Part shown: positions 34,522 through 44,553 of the stretch, piece by piece | Layout of the letters: every line of letters begins with the position of its first letter | How positions within the stretch are numbered: the stretch's first letter is position 1 | From: Pseudomonas sp. KNUC1026 | GTDB taxonomy: Bacteria; Pseudomonadota; Gammaproteobacteria; Pseudomonadales; Pseudomonadaceae | Length of the DNA: 64,000 bases | Direction: 5' to 3' | Assembly (NCBI RefSeq): GCF_021650705.1 | Contig: NZ_CP087138.1 | Span: 2,790,001 to 2,854,000, forward strand | Notes under the pieces: generated by a model | Seen by the model: only the letters and a program-made list of their open reading frames with translations | What the model was told of the DNA's origin: nothing | Database searches by the model: none | Position numbers and translations under genes: made by a program

Positions 34522-37500
34522 GGGTTCAGCTCCTGCAAGGTATTGACGGTGGCCAGCGCGGCATTGAAATCCAGGGCGTTGACCTGGCCCACCAGGCGCG
34601 GCCACCAAGGGCTTGCGACCGGCGGGGCGGCATAGCTCAGGCGCTGCACCATCTCCAGCGCCTGCAGGTTGCCGCTGCGCAGGCTGGCCTCCAGCGCTGC
34701 AAGCCCTTCTACCCAGTTCGGTACCGCAGGCGGCGCAGGGTCAGCCGCTGCCGGTGCGCCCAGGCGCTCATGCAGGGCGGCCGCGCTGGCCTGCAGCAAC
34801 TCGTCCAGCGCCTGAATGCCGGTGCCGGCCATCAACTCCACCATGGCATCGGGGTCATCCCGGTTCATGCCCTGCTCAAGCGCCCCGGCGCGCTCGGAGA
34901 GTGCCCGCGCGCCCATGGTCGCGGCGCTGCCCTTGATGGCGTGAAACAGGGCTCGCGCCGCTTGCGGGTCAGGTTCGGCCATCAGCCCGCGCAGGCGCTG
35001 GAGCAACTCGCCGCAATCGCTGACGAACACTGCCAGCACCTCGCGCAGCAGCGCCTGGTCACCATCGAAGCGCGCCAGGATGGCTCCCCAGGGTTCGAGC
35101 AGGCTGTCGGCCGGGGCCTGTTTGCCTGGCTGGGCACTGGCAGGCAATTCGTCGCGGCCGGTCCAATGGCGCACCACATCCACCAGCCGGCCCAGGTCGA
35201 TGGGTTTGCCCAGGTGGTCGTTCATCCCGGCCTGCAGGCAGGCGGCGCGGTCTTCGGCGCCAGCATTGGCGGTCATGGCGATGATCGGCAGGCGGGCAAA
35301 ACGGCCGTCGGCACGAATCAGCCGAGTCGCCTGCAAGCCATCCAGCTCGGGCATCTGCACGTCCATCAGCACCGCGTCGAAGGGCTCGGCGCTGCCTTGC
35401 ACCGCTTCGATACCCTCTTTGCCGTTTTCAGCCAGGTGTACGCGTGCGCCTTCGGCGTGCAGCAGGCCGCTGGCGACCTGGCGGTTGAGCGCGTTGTCTT
35501 CCACCACCAGCACATACAGCCCCGCCAGCCGGCGCTGGCGCTCGGCGGGGGCCGGTACCACCGTCACCGGCGCCCCGCCCATGGCGTCGTACACCGCGTT
35601 GCGCAGCTGCAACGGGGTCACCGGTTTGGTCATCATCGCCGTGAAGGCTTCACGCAGCGCCTGGGCTGCGGCGCTGTGGAGTTCATCGGAATAGGCGGTC
35701 ACCATGATCAACCGCGGCGCGGTATCGCCCAGCCTTCGGCGGATCTGCTCGGCAGCGCCGAGGCCGTCGAGGTCGGCCATGCGCCAGTCCATCAGCACCA
35801 GGTCGAAGGCCTCGGCCTGGGCATGCGCCTGGCAGGCACGCGCCACCGCTGCCTGGCCGCCGGTGACACTCTCGGCGTACCAGCCCTGCGAGCGCACCAT
35901 GCGCACCAGCACATCGGCGCTGGTGCCGTTGTCGTCTGCCACCAGCAGGCGCAGGCCGGGCCGGGCCATCTCGGGCGCCTGCGCGGCCACGGTGGCGCGG
36001 TCGGCCTCCAGCACCACGTCGAACCAGAAGCGGCTGCCCTTGCCCGGTTCGCTCTCCAGGCACAAGGTGCCCCCCATCAGCTCCACCAGGCGATTGCTGA
36101 TCACAAGGCCCAGGCCGGTGCCGCCAAAGCGGCGGGTGGTGGAGGCTTCGGCCTGGCTGAAACCCTGGAAGATGCGCTCGCGTTGCTCGGGGGTGATGCC
36201 GATGCCGGTATCCTGCACCGCCACCCGCACGCCCACGCCTCGGCCCAGCCGGTGCAGCATGCTCAGGCGCACCACCACTTCGCCCTCTGCAGTGAACTTC
36301 AGGGCGTTGCCGGCGAGGTTCACCAGGATCTGCTTGAGCCGCAAGGCGTCGCCCACCAGCCACGACGGCAGGCGCGGGTCGATGTCGAACACCGCTTCGA
36401 CCTCCTTGTTGCCCTGGTTGCCGGCCATGATCACCGCCAGCTCCTGCAGCAGTGTTTCGAGCTCGAAGGGGTGTGGGTCCAGTACCAGCTTGCCCGCTTC
36501 GATCTTGGAGTAATCCAGCACGTCGTTGAGCAGGTCGAGCAGCGAGGTGGCCGCCTGCCGTGCCTTGGACAGGTAGTCCATCTGCTGGCTGTCGAGGCTG
36601 GTGCGCTGCACCAGTTGCAGCATGCCCAGCACAGCGTTCATCGGCGTGCGGATTTCGTGGCTCATGTTGGCCAGGAATGCAGACTTGGCGGCACTGCCCT
36701 CGTCGGCCTGGGCCTTGGCCTGTCGCAGGCGGGTTTCAAGCTCGCGGGAGGCAGTCACGTCAAGGTTGATGCCGGTCACCCGCAGCGCCTTGCCGTTGGG
36801 CGCGCGCTCGACACGGCCGCCAGACTGCACGTAGCGCAGTTGGCCGTCCGGCAGCATCACCCGAAACACCAGCTCAAAAGGTGTGTCGTGTTCAACCAGG
36901 GCCTGCAACGCCGCCTCGGTGCCGGGCCGGTCGGCCGGGTGCAGCCGCCATAGCCATTGCTGGAAGATCTTCTCGCCGCTTTCCAGGTTGTTGGGCAGCC
37001 CGTAGATTTCGTACATGCGCGGGTTCCACTGGATGTCACCGCTGATCACGTCCCAGGCCCAGATTCCCAACTGCGCGGCTTCTGCCGCCAGCAGCAGCTG
37101 ATCGCGGGCCGCCATCAGCTCGCTGCGCTGGCGGCGCTGCTGGGTGATGTCGCTCACTACGCAAACGAACACACGCTCGCCAGTGCCTGCCTTGAAGCCT
37201 ACCGACACCCGCGCCGGGAAGATCGAGCCGTCCTGGCGCTGGCCGCTGATTTCCAGGCGCCGCTGCTGGCCGCCCACCTGGCGCTGGCGGCTGCCGCGGG
37301 CGATCAGCCGGTCGATCAGGCGCCAGTAGCCGCGCGGGATGAGCTTTTCGACGTTCTGCCCGATCAGGTTGTCGGGCGTATAGCCAAACACCCGTGTGCC
37401 TGCCGGGTTGAAGGACTGCACGGTGCCGTGGGCATCGACGGTGAGCACCGGGTCGATCATCGCCTCGAGAATGGCGCGGTTGGTCGCCATGCTGTCGTTG

Positions 37501-38924
37501 ACCTGCGCGCGCAGCCTGGCATTGAGCTCCAGGATGCGGGCAGCCTGGGCCTTTTGCAGGGAGATGTCGCGCACTGTCACCGAGGCCGCCGCGACCTTGC
37601 CACTGGCGTCGAACACCGGTGACGGGCTCAACGACACGTCGATCGCCTCGCCCTGAGCATTGAGCCGCTGCGTATCGAAATGCCCCACCACCTCGCCTGC
37701 GGCAATGCGCTCAAGCATTTGCCGCTCCTCCTCGTGGCGGCTTTCGGGCAGCATCAGCTCGGCGGTGCCACGCCCGATCGCCTGCTCGGCGCTGTAGCCG
37801 AACAACAGCTCGGCACCATGGTTCCAACTGGTGACCTGGCCCTTGAGCGTCGTGCCGATGATTGCGTCGGAGGCGCTTTCGACGATTGCACCCAGTTCCA
37901 TGCGCGCATCGGCGATCTGCCGGCGCTGGCGCGCACCGGTAGCCAGCGCGCCGGCCAGGCACGCCAGCAGCAGGCTGGCCAGGGCACCGGCGAGCAGCAC
38001 CAGGCCAGGCGACGGCAGGTGCAGCGCCTTGACGAACGCGCTGCCGACGCTGAAGTCCAGCTGCCAACGCCGGCCCAGCAGGTCGAGGGTCAGATGTTGC
38101 GGATAAAGCTCCTCGCCGGTGAGCGCGGGGCTGCTGTAGAAGGGCTTGGGCTGGTCCGGCTGGGTGATGTCGACCAGGTCGACCTGCTGGGTGCCGGTGT
38201 CGATCTTCAGTTCCGCCAGCACATCGCGCATCAGCAGCGGCGCAAAGGTCAGGCCCACCGCCTGGGCTTCACGTTCGGCTACCCGGGTTGGCGTGGTGAT
38301 GGTGCGGTACACCGGCATGAGGATCAGAAACGACTGCGCGGCCTGGCCGGTGGCCTGCACCAGGGTGATCGGCCCGGTCAGGCGCGGTTCACCGCTGCGG
38401 ATAGCGTCGAGCGCCGCGGTGCGGCGGGTCACTTCCGAAGCGATGTCCAGGCCGATGGCGGCCTCATTGCCCTGCTCGGGTTCAAGGTATTGCACCACCA
38501 GGCGGTCGCCGGACTGCGGTGCCAATTGGCGCACGTCGAAGTCGGGCGCCCCGTCGGCGCGGGCCTGGGCAATGAAGGCCGGCTGCTGCGCCGGGCTGAG
38601 CGCGGCGCACGAAGCCGTAGCCACGGGCGCCGGGGAATTCGGTGGAGAGGTCGCGGGTCAGGGCATAGCGGTGAAACAGCGCGCGGCTGATGTGGTCGTC
38701 GCCCATCACCGTGACCGCGCCGCGAGCCCCCGCAAGCCATACTGGTAGAGCTGGATGCGCCGGTAGACCGCCTCGCCCGTATTTTGAGCGGCATCGGCTG
38801 CGGCTGCCTGCGCACGCTCGTCGTTGCCGCGCATCACCCAGAGGCTGCCCAGCACCGCCACCGTGAGGCCAAGCGCGAAGGTCACGGCGGCCGTGGGTAA
38901 AAACGCCGAGGCTGTCCTGATCAT
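34518..38924 (-). CDS. Hybrid sensor histidine kinase CHASE-PAS-HK-REC-REC-Hpt, two frame breaks near the start
   Basis: Inner-membrane hybrid kinase of about 1,470 residues. Order: membrane helix (FALGLTVAVLGSLWVM), periplasmic CHASE domain, second helix (LVLLAGALASLLLACLAGAL), three PAS domains, HisKA (MSHEIRTPMNAVLGML), HATPase (NLAGNALKFTAEG; FGGTGLGLVISNRLVELMGG), two receivers (LVLMDWRMADLDG; AVLMDVQMPELDG) and Hpt (FHAIKGSAATMGARAL). Frame breaks at the C run 38727-38731 (one base missing) and about 38601-38610 (likely a lost GC) cut the CHASE region. Repair gives YGLRGARGAVTVMG and FVRRALSPAQQPA. It is coupled to the downstream REC-GGDEF gene, so it probably controls c-di-GMP. Confidence 0.9.
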
Positions 38925-38990
38925 CGCGGTCCTTAATTACCAAAACGGCTACAGGGTATGACAACGCGATGCCCAGGACAGTTCAGCCGC

Positions 38991-40114
38991 TCAAGGTTTC
39001 GTTTGCCACACCTCGATCCACAGTGCGCCTTTGCCGGAAGCAGCCTCGCCAACCCGTTGCAGCGCCCCTTGCGCACCCACCGAATAGCTGCCGACGGTCG
39101 CGCTTTTTCGCCGGTCACCAGCAGCCAGCGGCCGTTGGGGGAAAAGGCGATGTTGCGCGGCTGTTTTTCCTGGACCGGGTAGTTCCCGGCGAAGGCCGGC
39201 TTGCCGGTGCTGTCGAGTGTGAACGCCGATACGCTGCTGGAGGTTCGCTCGGTCATGTATAGCAGCTTTCCGTCAGGAGACAGACGCAAGTCGGCGGCCC
39301 AGATGCGCGGCGTGGGGTCGCCTTCGAGGTTGTTGTTGCTGGCATCGCGCGCCTCGCCGCGTACCAGCTTGAGGCTGGCCGGTACGCCATCGGCGCTGCC
39401 GACCTCCTTGAGTGCGCCGCTCTGGGGGTCGATGGCGTAGCCGGTGACCGTGCCGCTCATCTCCCCGACCACATAGACGAAACGCCCATCGGCAGAAAAC
39501 GCGATATGCCGCGGGCCGGTTTTGGGCGGCAGAGTGACGTAGCCACTGCCCACCGGTGCCAGCGTGCCGGTGGCGGCGTCGAAGCGGTACTGCAGCAGGT
39601 GATCGTTGCCCAGGTTGCCGGCATAGGCGAACCGGTTGGAAGGATCGGTGCGCACCGAGTGGGCGTGGGGCCCGGTCTTGAAGGTTTGCCAGGTGCTGGC
39701 GGGGTGGTAACCCTCACCGATGGCCTGGGTGGTCAGCAAATCAGCACCGTAGGAGGCTCCCAGCAGCCAATGCCCGCTGCGGTCGGTCGCAAGGTACGCC
39801 AGGCTCTCGGCCAGCGGCGCCTGGCCATTTTCCTGCAAATGGCCGCTGGCGGGGTCGATGCGATAGCTCTTGACGGTGTAGGGCTTGGTCCGCAGGGCGG
39901 CATAGAGCGCTTTGCCGTCCGGGCTCAGGGCCATCGGGTTGACCTGCTCACCGGCGTGAGTCTGTTTCACCAGTTTCAGGGCACCGGTGTCATCGTCCAG
40001 GTGATATTGCGAGATCAAACCGTCCAGGGGGCTGGAGATATAGGCATAGGTCATGGCGTGGGCCTGAAGGCTGAAAAAGGTGACGGCGGCGGCAAGCAAG
40101 AGCGGAGTGCGCAT
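38991..40114 (-). CDS. Exported lactonase-family beta-propeller protein, tail frame broken
   Basis: Seven-bladed propeller of the 6-phosphogluconolactonase (YbhE/Pgl) family, 374 residues after repair, with a signal peptide (PLLLAAAVTFFSLQAHA) that sends it to the periplasm. Repeats of the type LSPDGKALYAALRT, TDPSNRFAYAGNLG, FSADGRFVYVVGEM and LSPDGKLLYMTERT are clear. The A/T run at 39104-39108 lacks one base; adding it turns GEKARPSAAI into GEKSATVGSYSVGAQG and puts the stop at 38991. A periplasmic location makes a role in the pentose phosphate pathway unlikely. The true substrate is not known. Confidence 0.85.
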
Positions 40115-40158
40115 GGCGGGGTCCTTTGTTCTTGTTGTGGTCGGTCATCCTATAAGCT

Positions 40159-41214
40159 TCAAGCTTCAAGCGGCAAGAGAGCGGTCCATTGTTGGATGAG
40201 GGTGCTGGCGGGTAGCGCTTGCGCCAATGGGGCACCTTGGCCGGCCCATTGGGCGGCGTAGGCGGTGCTGGGGGTGGCCAGGGTGTTGAGTTGTTTGGAG
40301 AGGTCGTAGGCCAGGGGGAATTCGGCGGGTTGTGGATAGGGGCTGGAGTGTTGCTCCAAGTAAAGCGCGTTGGGCAGGCCGCGGGCTGGGCGGCCGGAGA
40401 CGCAGGTGGTGACGCGTGTGTGGCGAGCCTGTGCGCTGCTGAGCGCGGCGCGGTGCGCGGCAGTGGTGGAAGCTTCCGGGCAGAGCAGGAAGGCGGTGCC
40501 CATTTGCACGGCGCTGGCACCTGCGGCGAGGGCGGCCTGGATGCCGGCGGCGTCCATGATCCCGCCGGCGGCGATCACCGGCACCCGAACCTGCCCGGCC
40601 AACTGGGGCAGCAGCGCGTGCAGGCCCAGTTGGTCATCCTGGCTGGGGTCGAACACGCCACGGTGCCCGCCCGCTTCGAAGCCCTGCGCCACCACCGCGT
40701 CGATACCGCCCTGCTCCACCGCCTGGGCCTCTGCCAGCGTGGTGGCGCAGCCCAGCGTCACGATGCCTCGGGCCTTCAGCGCCTTGATCCAGTCGGCAGG
40801 TGGCACGCCAAAATGAAAGCTCACCACCGCTGGCCGTTCGGCCAGCAACAGCTCCAGCATCGGCTCGTTGGCTAGAAAGCTCTGGTACGGCGGCTTGAGC
40901 TCAGTGGGCACCGGCGCGCCCAGCCGTTCGAAATGCGGTGCCCAATGGGCGATCCAGGCGGCGCTTCGGGCCGGGTCGTGGCCGCTGGGCGCGTGGCAGA
41001 ACAGGTTGAGGTTGAACGGCCGCGCAGTGATCGCGCGAGTGTGCGCGATCAACTCGCGCGCCTGTGCCACGCTGCTGCCGCCAAGCCCCAGTGAGCCCAA
41101 GGCGCCGGCCTCGCTGACAGCGGCAGCCAGTGCCGGGGTGGACACCCCGACCATCGGCGCCTGCACGATCGGGTAACGAATGCCTAGCAGGCGGGTTGCA
41201 CGGTCAATGCTCAT
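40159..41214 (-). CDS. Nitronate monooxygenase family flavoprotein
   Basis: FMN-dependent TIM-barrel protein of 351 residues of the nitronate monooxygenase/2-nitropropane dioxygenase family, detoxifying propionate 3-nitronate or similar nitronates. Visible: RYPIVQAPMVGVSTPALAAA, VVSFHFGVPPADW, AQGFEAGGHRGVF with the catalytic-type His, VIAAGGIMDAAGIQAALAAG and QMGTAFLLCPEAS. Its ATG overlaps the MFS gene by 11 bp. The LysR-MFS-monooxygenase order suggests one operon controlled by the LysR protein. Confidence 0.92.
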   Translation of the reverse strand: MSIDRATRLLGIRYPIVQAPMVGVSTPALAAAVSEAGALGSLGLGGSSVAQARELIAHTRAITARPFNLNLFCHAPSGHDPARSAAWIAHWAPHFERLGAPVPTELKPPYQSFLANEPMLELLLAERPAVVSFHFGVPPADWIKALKARGIVTLGCATTLAEAQAVEQGGIDAVVAQGFEAGGHRGVFDPSQDDQLGLHALLPQLAGQVRVPVIAAGGIMDAAGIQAALAAGASAVQMGTAFLLCPEASTTAAHRAALSSAQARHTRVTTCVSGRPARGLPNALYLEQHSSPYPQPAEFPLAYDLSKQLNTLATPSTAYAAQWAGQGAPLAQALPASTLIQQWTALLPLEA

Positions 41215-42364
41215 CAGCGTGTTCTCCTATAGGTTCAGAAGGGTTGCGAAACGGCTCGGCCAGCAACGCACCAAGCCACAAGGCCAGCGCTGCCAGCACC
41301 AACGAAGATGCGAATGAATGGCTGCGGGCGTAGAGCCAGCCGGCCACCAGCGGGCCGGCGATCTGGCCGACGCCATAGGCGGCCGTCATCACCGCCATCA
41401 TGTTGAGTTTCGAATCGCCTGCCGCCAGGCGCGCAGCGGGCAAGGCGATGGTGACAGTGCCCATGAAGGTCGCGCCCACCAGCAGGGCACTGGCCAGGTA
41501 AACCAGCGGCGCCTGGCTCAGGGCCGGCAGCACCACACCCACCCCTTGCACGGCAAGGTTCAGCGCCAGCGCGCGGCGCGTGCCCAGCCGCTCGTGCAAC
41601 CGGTGCCACAGCAGGCAGGAAGGCGCAGCTCCCAGGCCGAAGACCGTCCAGGCATGCACCGGGTTGGCAGCACCCAGCGCGCCCTCGATCAACAGCGGCA
41701 GGTAGGTGGCAGTGACGATATAGCCCAGCCCTGCCAGCCCATACAGGCCGATCAACCGCCAGGCCACCAGCGGCGCCTGCGCGCTCTGCGTGGCATGAAC
41801 GGCGGCAGGCTCGATGGCCGAGGCATCCAGCCAGGGCAGGCTCGCCAGGCTCAGCAGCAACGCCACCCCGGCCAGCAGGCCCCACAAGGCGAACGCGCCC
41901 AGCCCCGCCCATTCGCCCAGCGCCAGCAACTCCGCCGACAGCGCGATGCCCAGGCCAACGCCGGCATACAACAGCGGCGCACCCCGCGCATGGCCACGGT
42001 GCTGCAGCAGCCACAGGGAGGCGGCGATCATCGCCAGCGCGCTGAATGCGCCGGCAAGGCCGCGCACGCAGACGATCAACCAGGGCGCACCCGCCACCGC
42101 CAACGCCGCCAAACCCAGCACCGTTGCTACCAGCCCGGCCAACACCCAGCTGTGAGCGCGCGCGGCACTCAGCCTGGCGGCACCCAATGCGCCCAGCAGG
42201 TAACCCAGGTAATTGGCCGAAGCGGCCAGGCTGCCATCACTGACGGAGATCACCCCATCGCGCACCATCACCGGGTACAAGCCGGTGAAGGCGAAGCGGC
42301 CAAAGCCCATGGCGACCGCCATCACCAAGGCTGCGGCGATGGCCGAGCGCAGGTCGCGGCTCAT
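41204..42364 (-). CDS. YbfB/YjiJ-family MFS transporter
   Basis: Twelve-helix MFS protein of 386 residues. The start ALVMAVAMGFGRFAFTGLYPVM and SLAASANYLGYLLGALGA are typical of the YbfB/YjiJ subgroup, whose substrates are unknown. It is coupled at both ends: its ATG overlaps the LysR stop (ATGA) and its tail overlaps the nitronate monooxygenase start. Confidence 0.9.
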   Translation of the reverse strand: MSRDLRSAIAAALVMAVAMGFGRFAFTGLYPVMVRDGVISVSDGSLAASANYLGYLLGALGAARLSAARAHSWVLAGLVATVLGLAALAVAGAPWLIVCVRGLAGAFSALAMIAASLWLLQHRGHARGAPLLYAGVGLGIALSAELLALGEWAGLGAFALWGLLAGVALLLSLASLPWLDASAIEPAAVHATQSAQAPLVAWRLIGLYGLAGLGYIVTATYLPLLIEGALGAANPVHAWTVFGLGAAPSCLLWHRLHERLGTRRALALNLAVQGVGVVLPALSQAPLVYLASALLVGATFMGTVTIALPAARLAAGDSKLNMMAVMTAAYGVGQIAGPLVAGWLYARSHSFASSLVLAALALWLGALLAEPFRNPSEPIGEHADEH

Positions 42365-43215
42365 GCCGTGAACGCCTGGCGCAGCGCACCAAGGCCGGCA
42401 GTGGCATAGCCGGTGCGCCAGGCGAGCCAGGTATGCACCGTGCCCAGCGACGCTTGCACCCGCACGGGAAGATCAACCTGCAGCGCCAGCAGGCTGCGTG
42501 GCACAACGCAAGCGCTGTGCCCGGCGGCAACGCAGGCCAGCATGTTGTGATAAGAGCCGACCTCCTGAACCCGCACACTGCCGTCGCGCTCCAGCCAACG
42601 CTGGCCCAGGCCGCGATAGGTGCAGCCCTGGGCAAAGCCGGCCAGGCGCAGGCCCTGTGTGCTTTGGCTGCCATGGCTCGCGGGCACCAGCAAGAGCATC
42701 TCCTCGGCGATCAGCGCTTCGCCCTGCAAACCCAGTTCGGCCAGTTGCTCCTGCGGCGCCTGGCCTTGGTCGTCAACCAGCGCGACCAGGGCGCAATCCA
42801 GCTCGCCGCCTGCCAATTGCCGCAGCAGGCCCTGGGAGGTGCCGGTGGTGAGGTTCAGTTCCAGCTCAGGCCAGGTGCCGTGCAACCGCGCCAGAACGTT
42901 GGGCAGGCGCGCCGCTGCGGTGCTTTCCATGCTGCCCAGGCGCAGCGTGCCTGCTGGTACATCAGGGTGCAGCGCTTGCCGCGCTTCGTCTGCCAAAGCG
43001 CGCAGGCGCCGGCTGTAACCCAGAAAGGTGGCGCCCTGCTCGGTGAGCGACAGGCGCTTGCCTTCGCGCAGGAACAGGCTGGCGCCCAGCTGCTGTTCCA
43101 GCGCTTGCAGGCGCGTGGTGACATTTGATTGGGCGCGGCCGAGCACGTGGGCCGCGCGCGTGACGCTCAGTTCGGCGGCAACGGCCTCGAAAATATCGAG
43201 CGAGGTAAGGTCCAT
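42361..43215 (-). CDS. LysR-family transcriptional regulator
   Basis: LysR regulator of 284 residues. The HTH is LDIFEAVAAELSVTRAAHVL with GRAQSNVTTRLQALEQQLGA, and the effector domain begins GTLRLGSMESTAAARLPNVL. It is first in a LysR-MFS-nitronate monooxygenase operon rather than divergent from its targets, so it would autoregulate the whole operon. A near-perfect AT-rich inverted repeat begins 4 bp upstream of its ATG. Confidence 0.92.
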   Translation of the reverse strand: MDLTSLDIFEAVAAELSVTRAAHVLGRAQSNVTTRLQALEQQLGASLFLREGKRLSLTEQGATFLGYSRRLRALADEARQALHPDVPAGTLRLGSMESTAAARLPNVLARLHGTWPELELNLTTGTSQGLLRQLAGGELDCALVALVDDQGQAPQEQLAELGLQGEALIAEEMLLLVPASHGSQSTQGLRLAGFAQGCTYRGLGQRWLERDGSVRVQEVGSYHNMLACVAAGHSACVVPRSLLALQVDLPVRVQASLGTVHTWLAWRTGYATAGLGALRQAFTA

Positions 43216-43218
43216 TTG

Positions 43219-43265
43219 AATCTCATAAAAAGATCTATAAAAACAAAATAATCTTTTTTGAGATT
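43219..43265. promoter_or_regulatory. AT-rich inverted repeat directly upstream of a LysR gene
   Basis: AATCTCATAAAAAGAT (43219-43234) and ATCTTTTTTGAGATT (43251-43265) are inverted repeats differing by one inserted base, around a 16-bp AT-rich centre. They fill the 58-bp gap between the DUF2798 stop and the LysR ATG. An autoregulatory operator is most likely; a terminator for the DUF2798 gene is the alternative. Confidence 0.6.
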
Positions 43266-43273
43266 AATCGAGC

Positions 43274-43513
43274 CTACCCACTGTGTACGGTCCAAGCCAC
43301 CAACCGCGCCACCATCGGCCGTACCACCAGCACGCAGCAGAAGGCCGCCGGCATGGCGATACGGTAGGCATTCAATACATTCTGCAAATAGTCTTGAGTC
43401 AATCCAAACTCAGCCCAAGTGATGACCAGGCACATCAGAAAAGCCATGATGCAGGCCATGTACAGCGCAAAAACGTAAGGTGTGGTGCGGGGATGCAGCT
43501 TCAACCGGGGCAT
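43274..43513 (-). CDS. DUF2798 small membrane protein
   Basis: Membrane protein of 79 residues with two helices (YVFALYMACIMAFLMCLVIT and AMPAAFCCVLVVRPMVARLV), matching the DUF2798 family by length and by the PFVFAL/RPxVxRLV-type ends. The function is unknown. It is divergent from the next LysR gene across 114 bp, so it may be that regulator's target. Confidence 0.8.
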   Translation of the reverse strand: MPRLKLHPRTTPYVFALYMACIMAFLMCLVITWAEFGLTQDYLQNVLNAYRIAMPAAFCCVLVVRPMVARLVAWTVHSG

Positions 43514-43627
43514 TTCGATCTCCTTCAGGCGTCGTCGTGGCGATACGCTAAAGGCATTTCACCCATGCCGGTAGGCAGCGGCTGCTTGTTTCACACCTAA
43601 GTAAAACTGACGAATCCCGAGGTGAGC

Positions 43628-44530
43628 ATGGACATGCTGAACCTGATCAACACGTTCATCCGCGTGGTAGAGGCCGGCAGCATTGCCGCCGCGGCGCGAG
43701 CGCAGGGGGTGAGCCCCGCAGCCGTGAGCCAGAGCCTGGCCAAGCTTGAAGCACACCTGGGCGTGCGGCTGCTTTCACGTACCACGCGGCACATGGCGTT
43801 GACCGAAAGCGGCGCACGCTACTACGACCAGGCGCAGCACATTCCCAACGCGGTTGCCTTGGCCGCCCAGGCCGCCGGCGCCCAGAGCCTGCCCCAGGGC
43901 CGCCTGTGCGTAGCCAGCACGGCAGCCTTCGGCCGCCATGTACTGGCACCGTTGATGCCTGCTTTTGCCGAACGTTATCCGGGCATCGCAGTTGAACTGA
44001 TCGGCACCGATCGCCGCGTCGACCATCGGCTCGAAGGCGTCGACCTGAGCCTGCGCATCGGCGCGCAACTGAGCGAACAGCTCATCGCCCTGCCGCTTGC
44101 GACCCGGCCATTCGTGTTCTGCGCCGCACCGGCCTACCTGGCGCGGGCCGGCACCCCCGTCACCCTCGTCGACCTTCAGCAGCATGCCTGCCTCGCGTTC
44201 CGCTACCCTACCGACGGGCGTTTCCTGCCTTGGGGTTTCATGCAAAACGGCAAGCGCGTCGAGGCGAGGATCAACCCTGCGTTCATCTGCGACGACGTGG
44301 ACATGATCGCGCAGATCGCCGCCAACGGCGGCGGCATCGCCCGGCTGGCCAGTTTCGTCGCCGAACCCGACCTGCGCCGGGGTGAGCTGGTGACGCTGTT
44401 CGACGGCACCGAACAACCTGAACCCATGCAGATCTATGCGTGCGTCAGCGACCGCAGCGCACTCAATGCGCGGGTGCGGGCGCTGATAGGCTTTCTGCAA
44501 GAGCGGCTGGGCGTGGACCAGCCCACGTAA
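43628..44530 (+). CDS. LysR-family transcriptional regulator (CrgA/DmlR-like)
   Basis: LysR regulator of 300 residues. The HTH reads NLINTFIRVVEAGSIAAAAR then GVSPAAVSQSLAKLEAHLGV, followed by LLSRTTRHMALTESGARYY, the pattern of the CrgA/DmlR subgroup. The effector domain ends in VRALIGFLQERL. The ATG at 43628 is used; a GTG two codons upstream is possible. It is divergent from the DUF2798 gene and ends 23 bp before the convergent ABC gene. Confidence 0.9.
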   Translation: MDMLNLINTFIRVVEAGSIAAAARAQGVSPAAVSQSLAKLEAHLGVRLLSRTTRHMALTESGARYYDQAQHIPNAVALAAQAAGAQSLPQGRLCVASTAAFGRHVLAPLMPAFAERYPGIAVELIGTDRRVDHRLEGVDLSLRIGAQLSEQLIALPLATRPFVFCAAPAYLARAGTPVTLVDLQQHACLAFRYPTDGRFLPWGFMQNGKRVEARINPAFICDDVDMIAQIAANGGGIARLASFVAEPDLRRGELVTLFDGTEQPEPMQIYACVSDRSALNARVRALIGFLQERLGVDQPT

Positions 44531-44553
44531 TACGCGATTTCTCCGGGTGCCCG

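Noticed and set aside
34770..36953. A 727-codon open frame on the plus strand
   Set aside because: It lies wholly opposite the kinase, receiver and Hpt domains of the hybrid sensor and shows no domain of its own.
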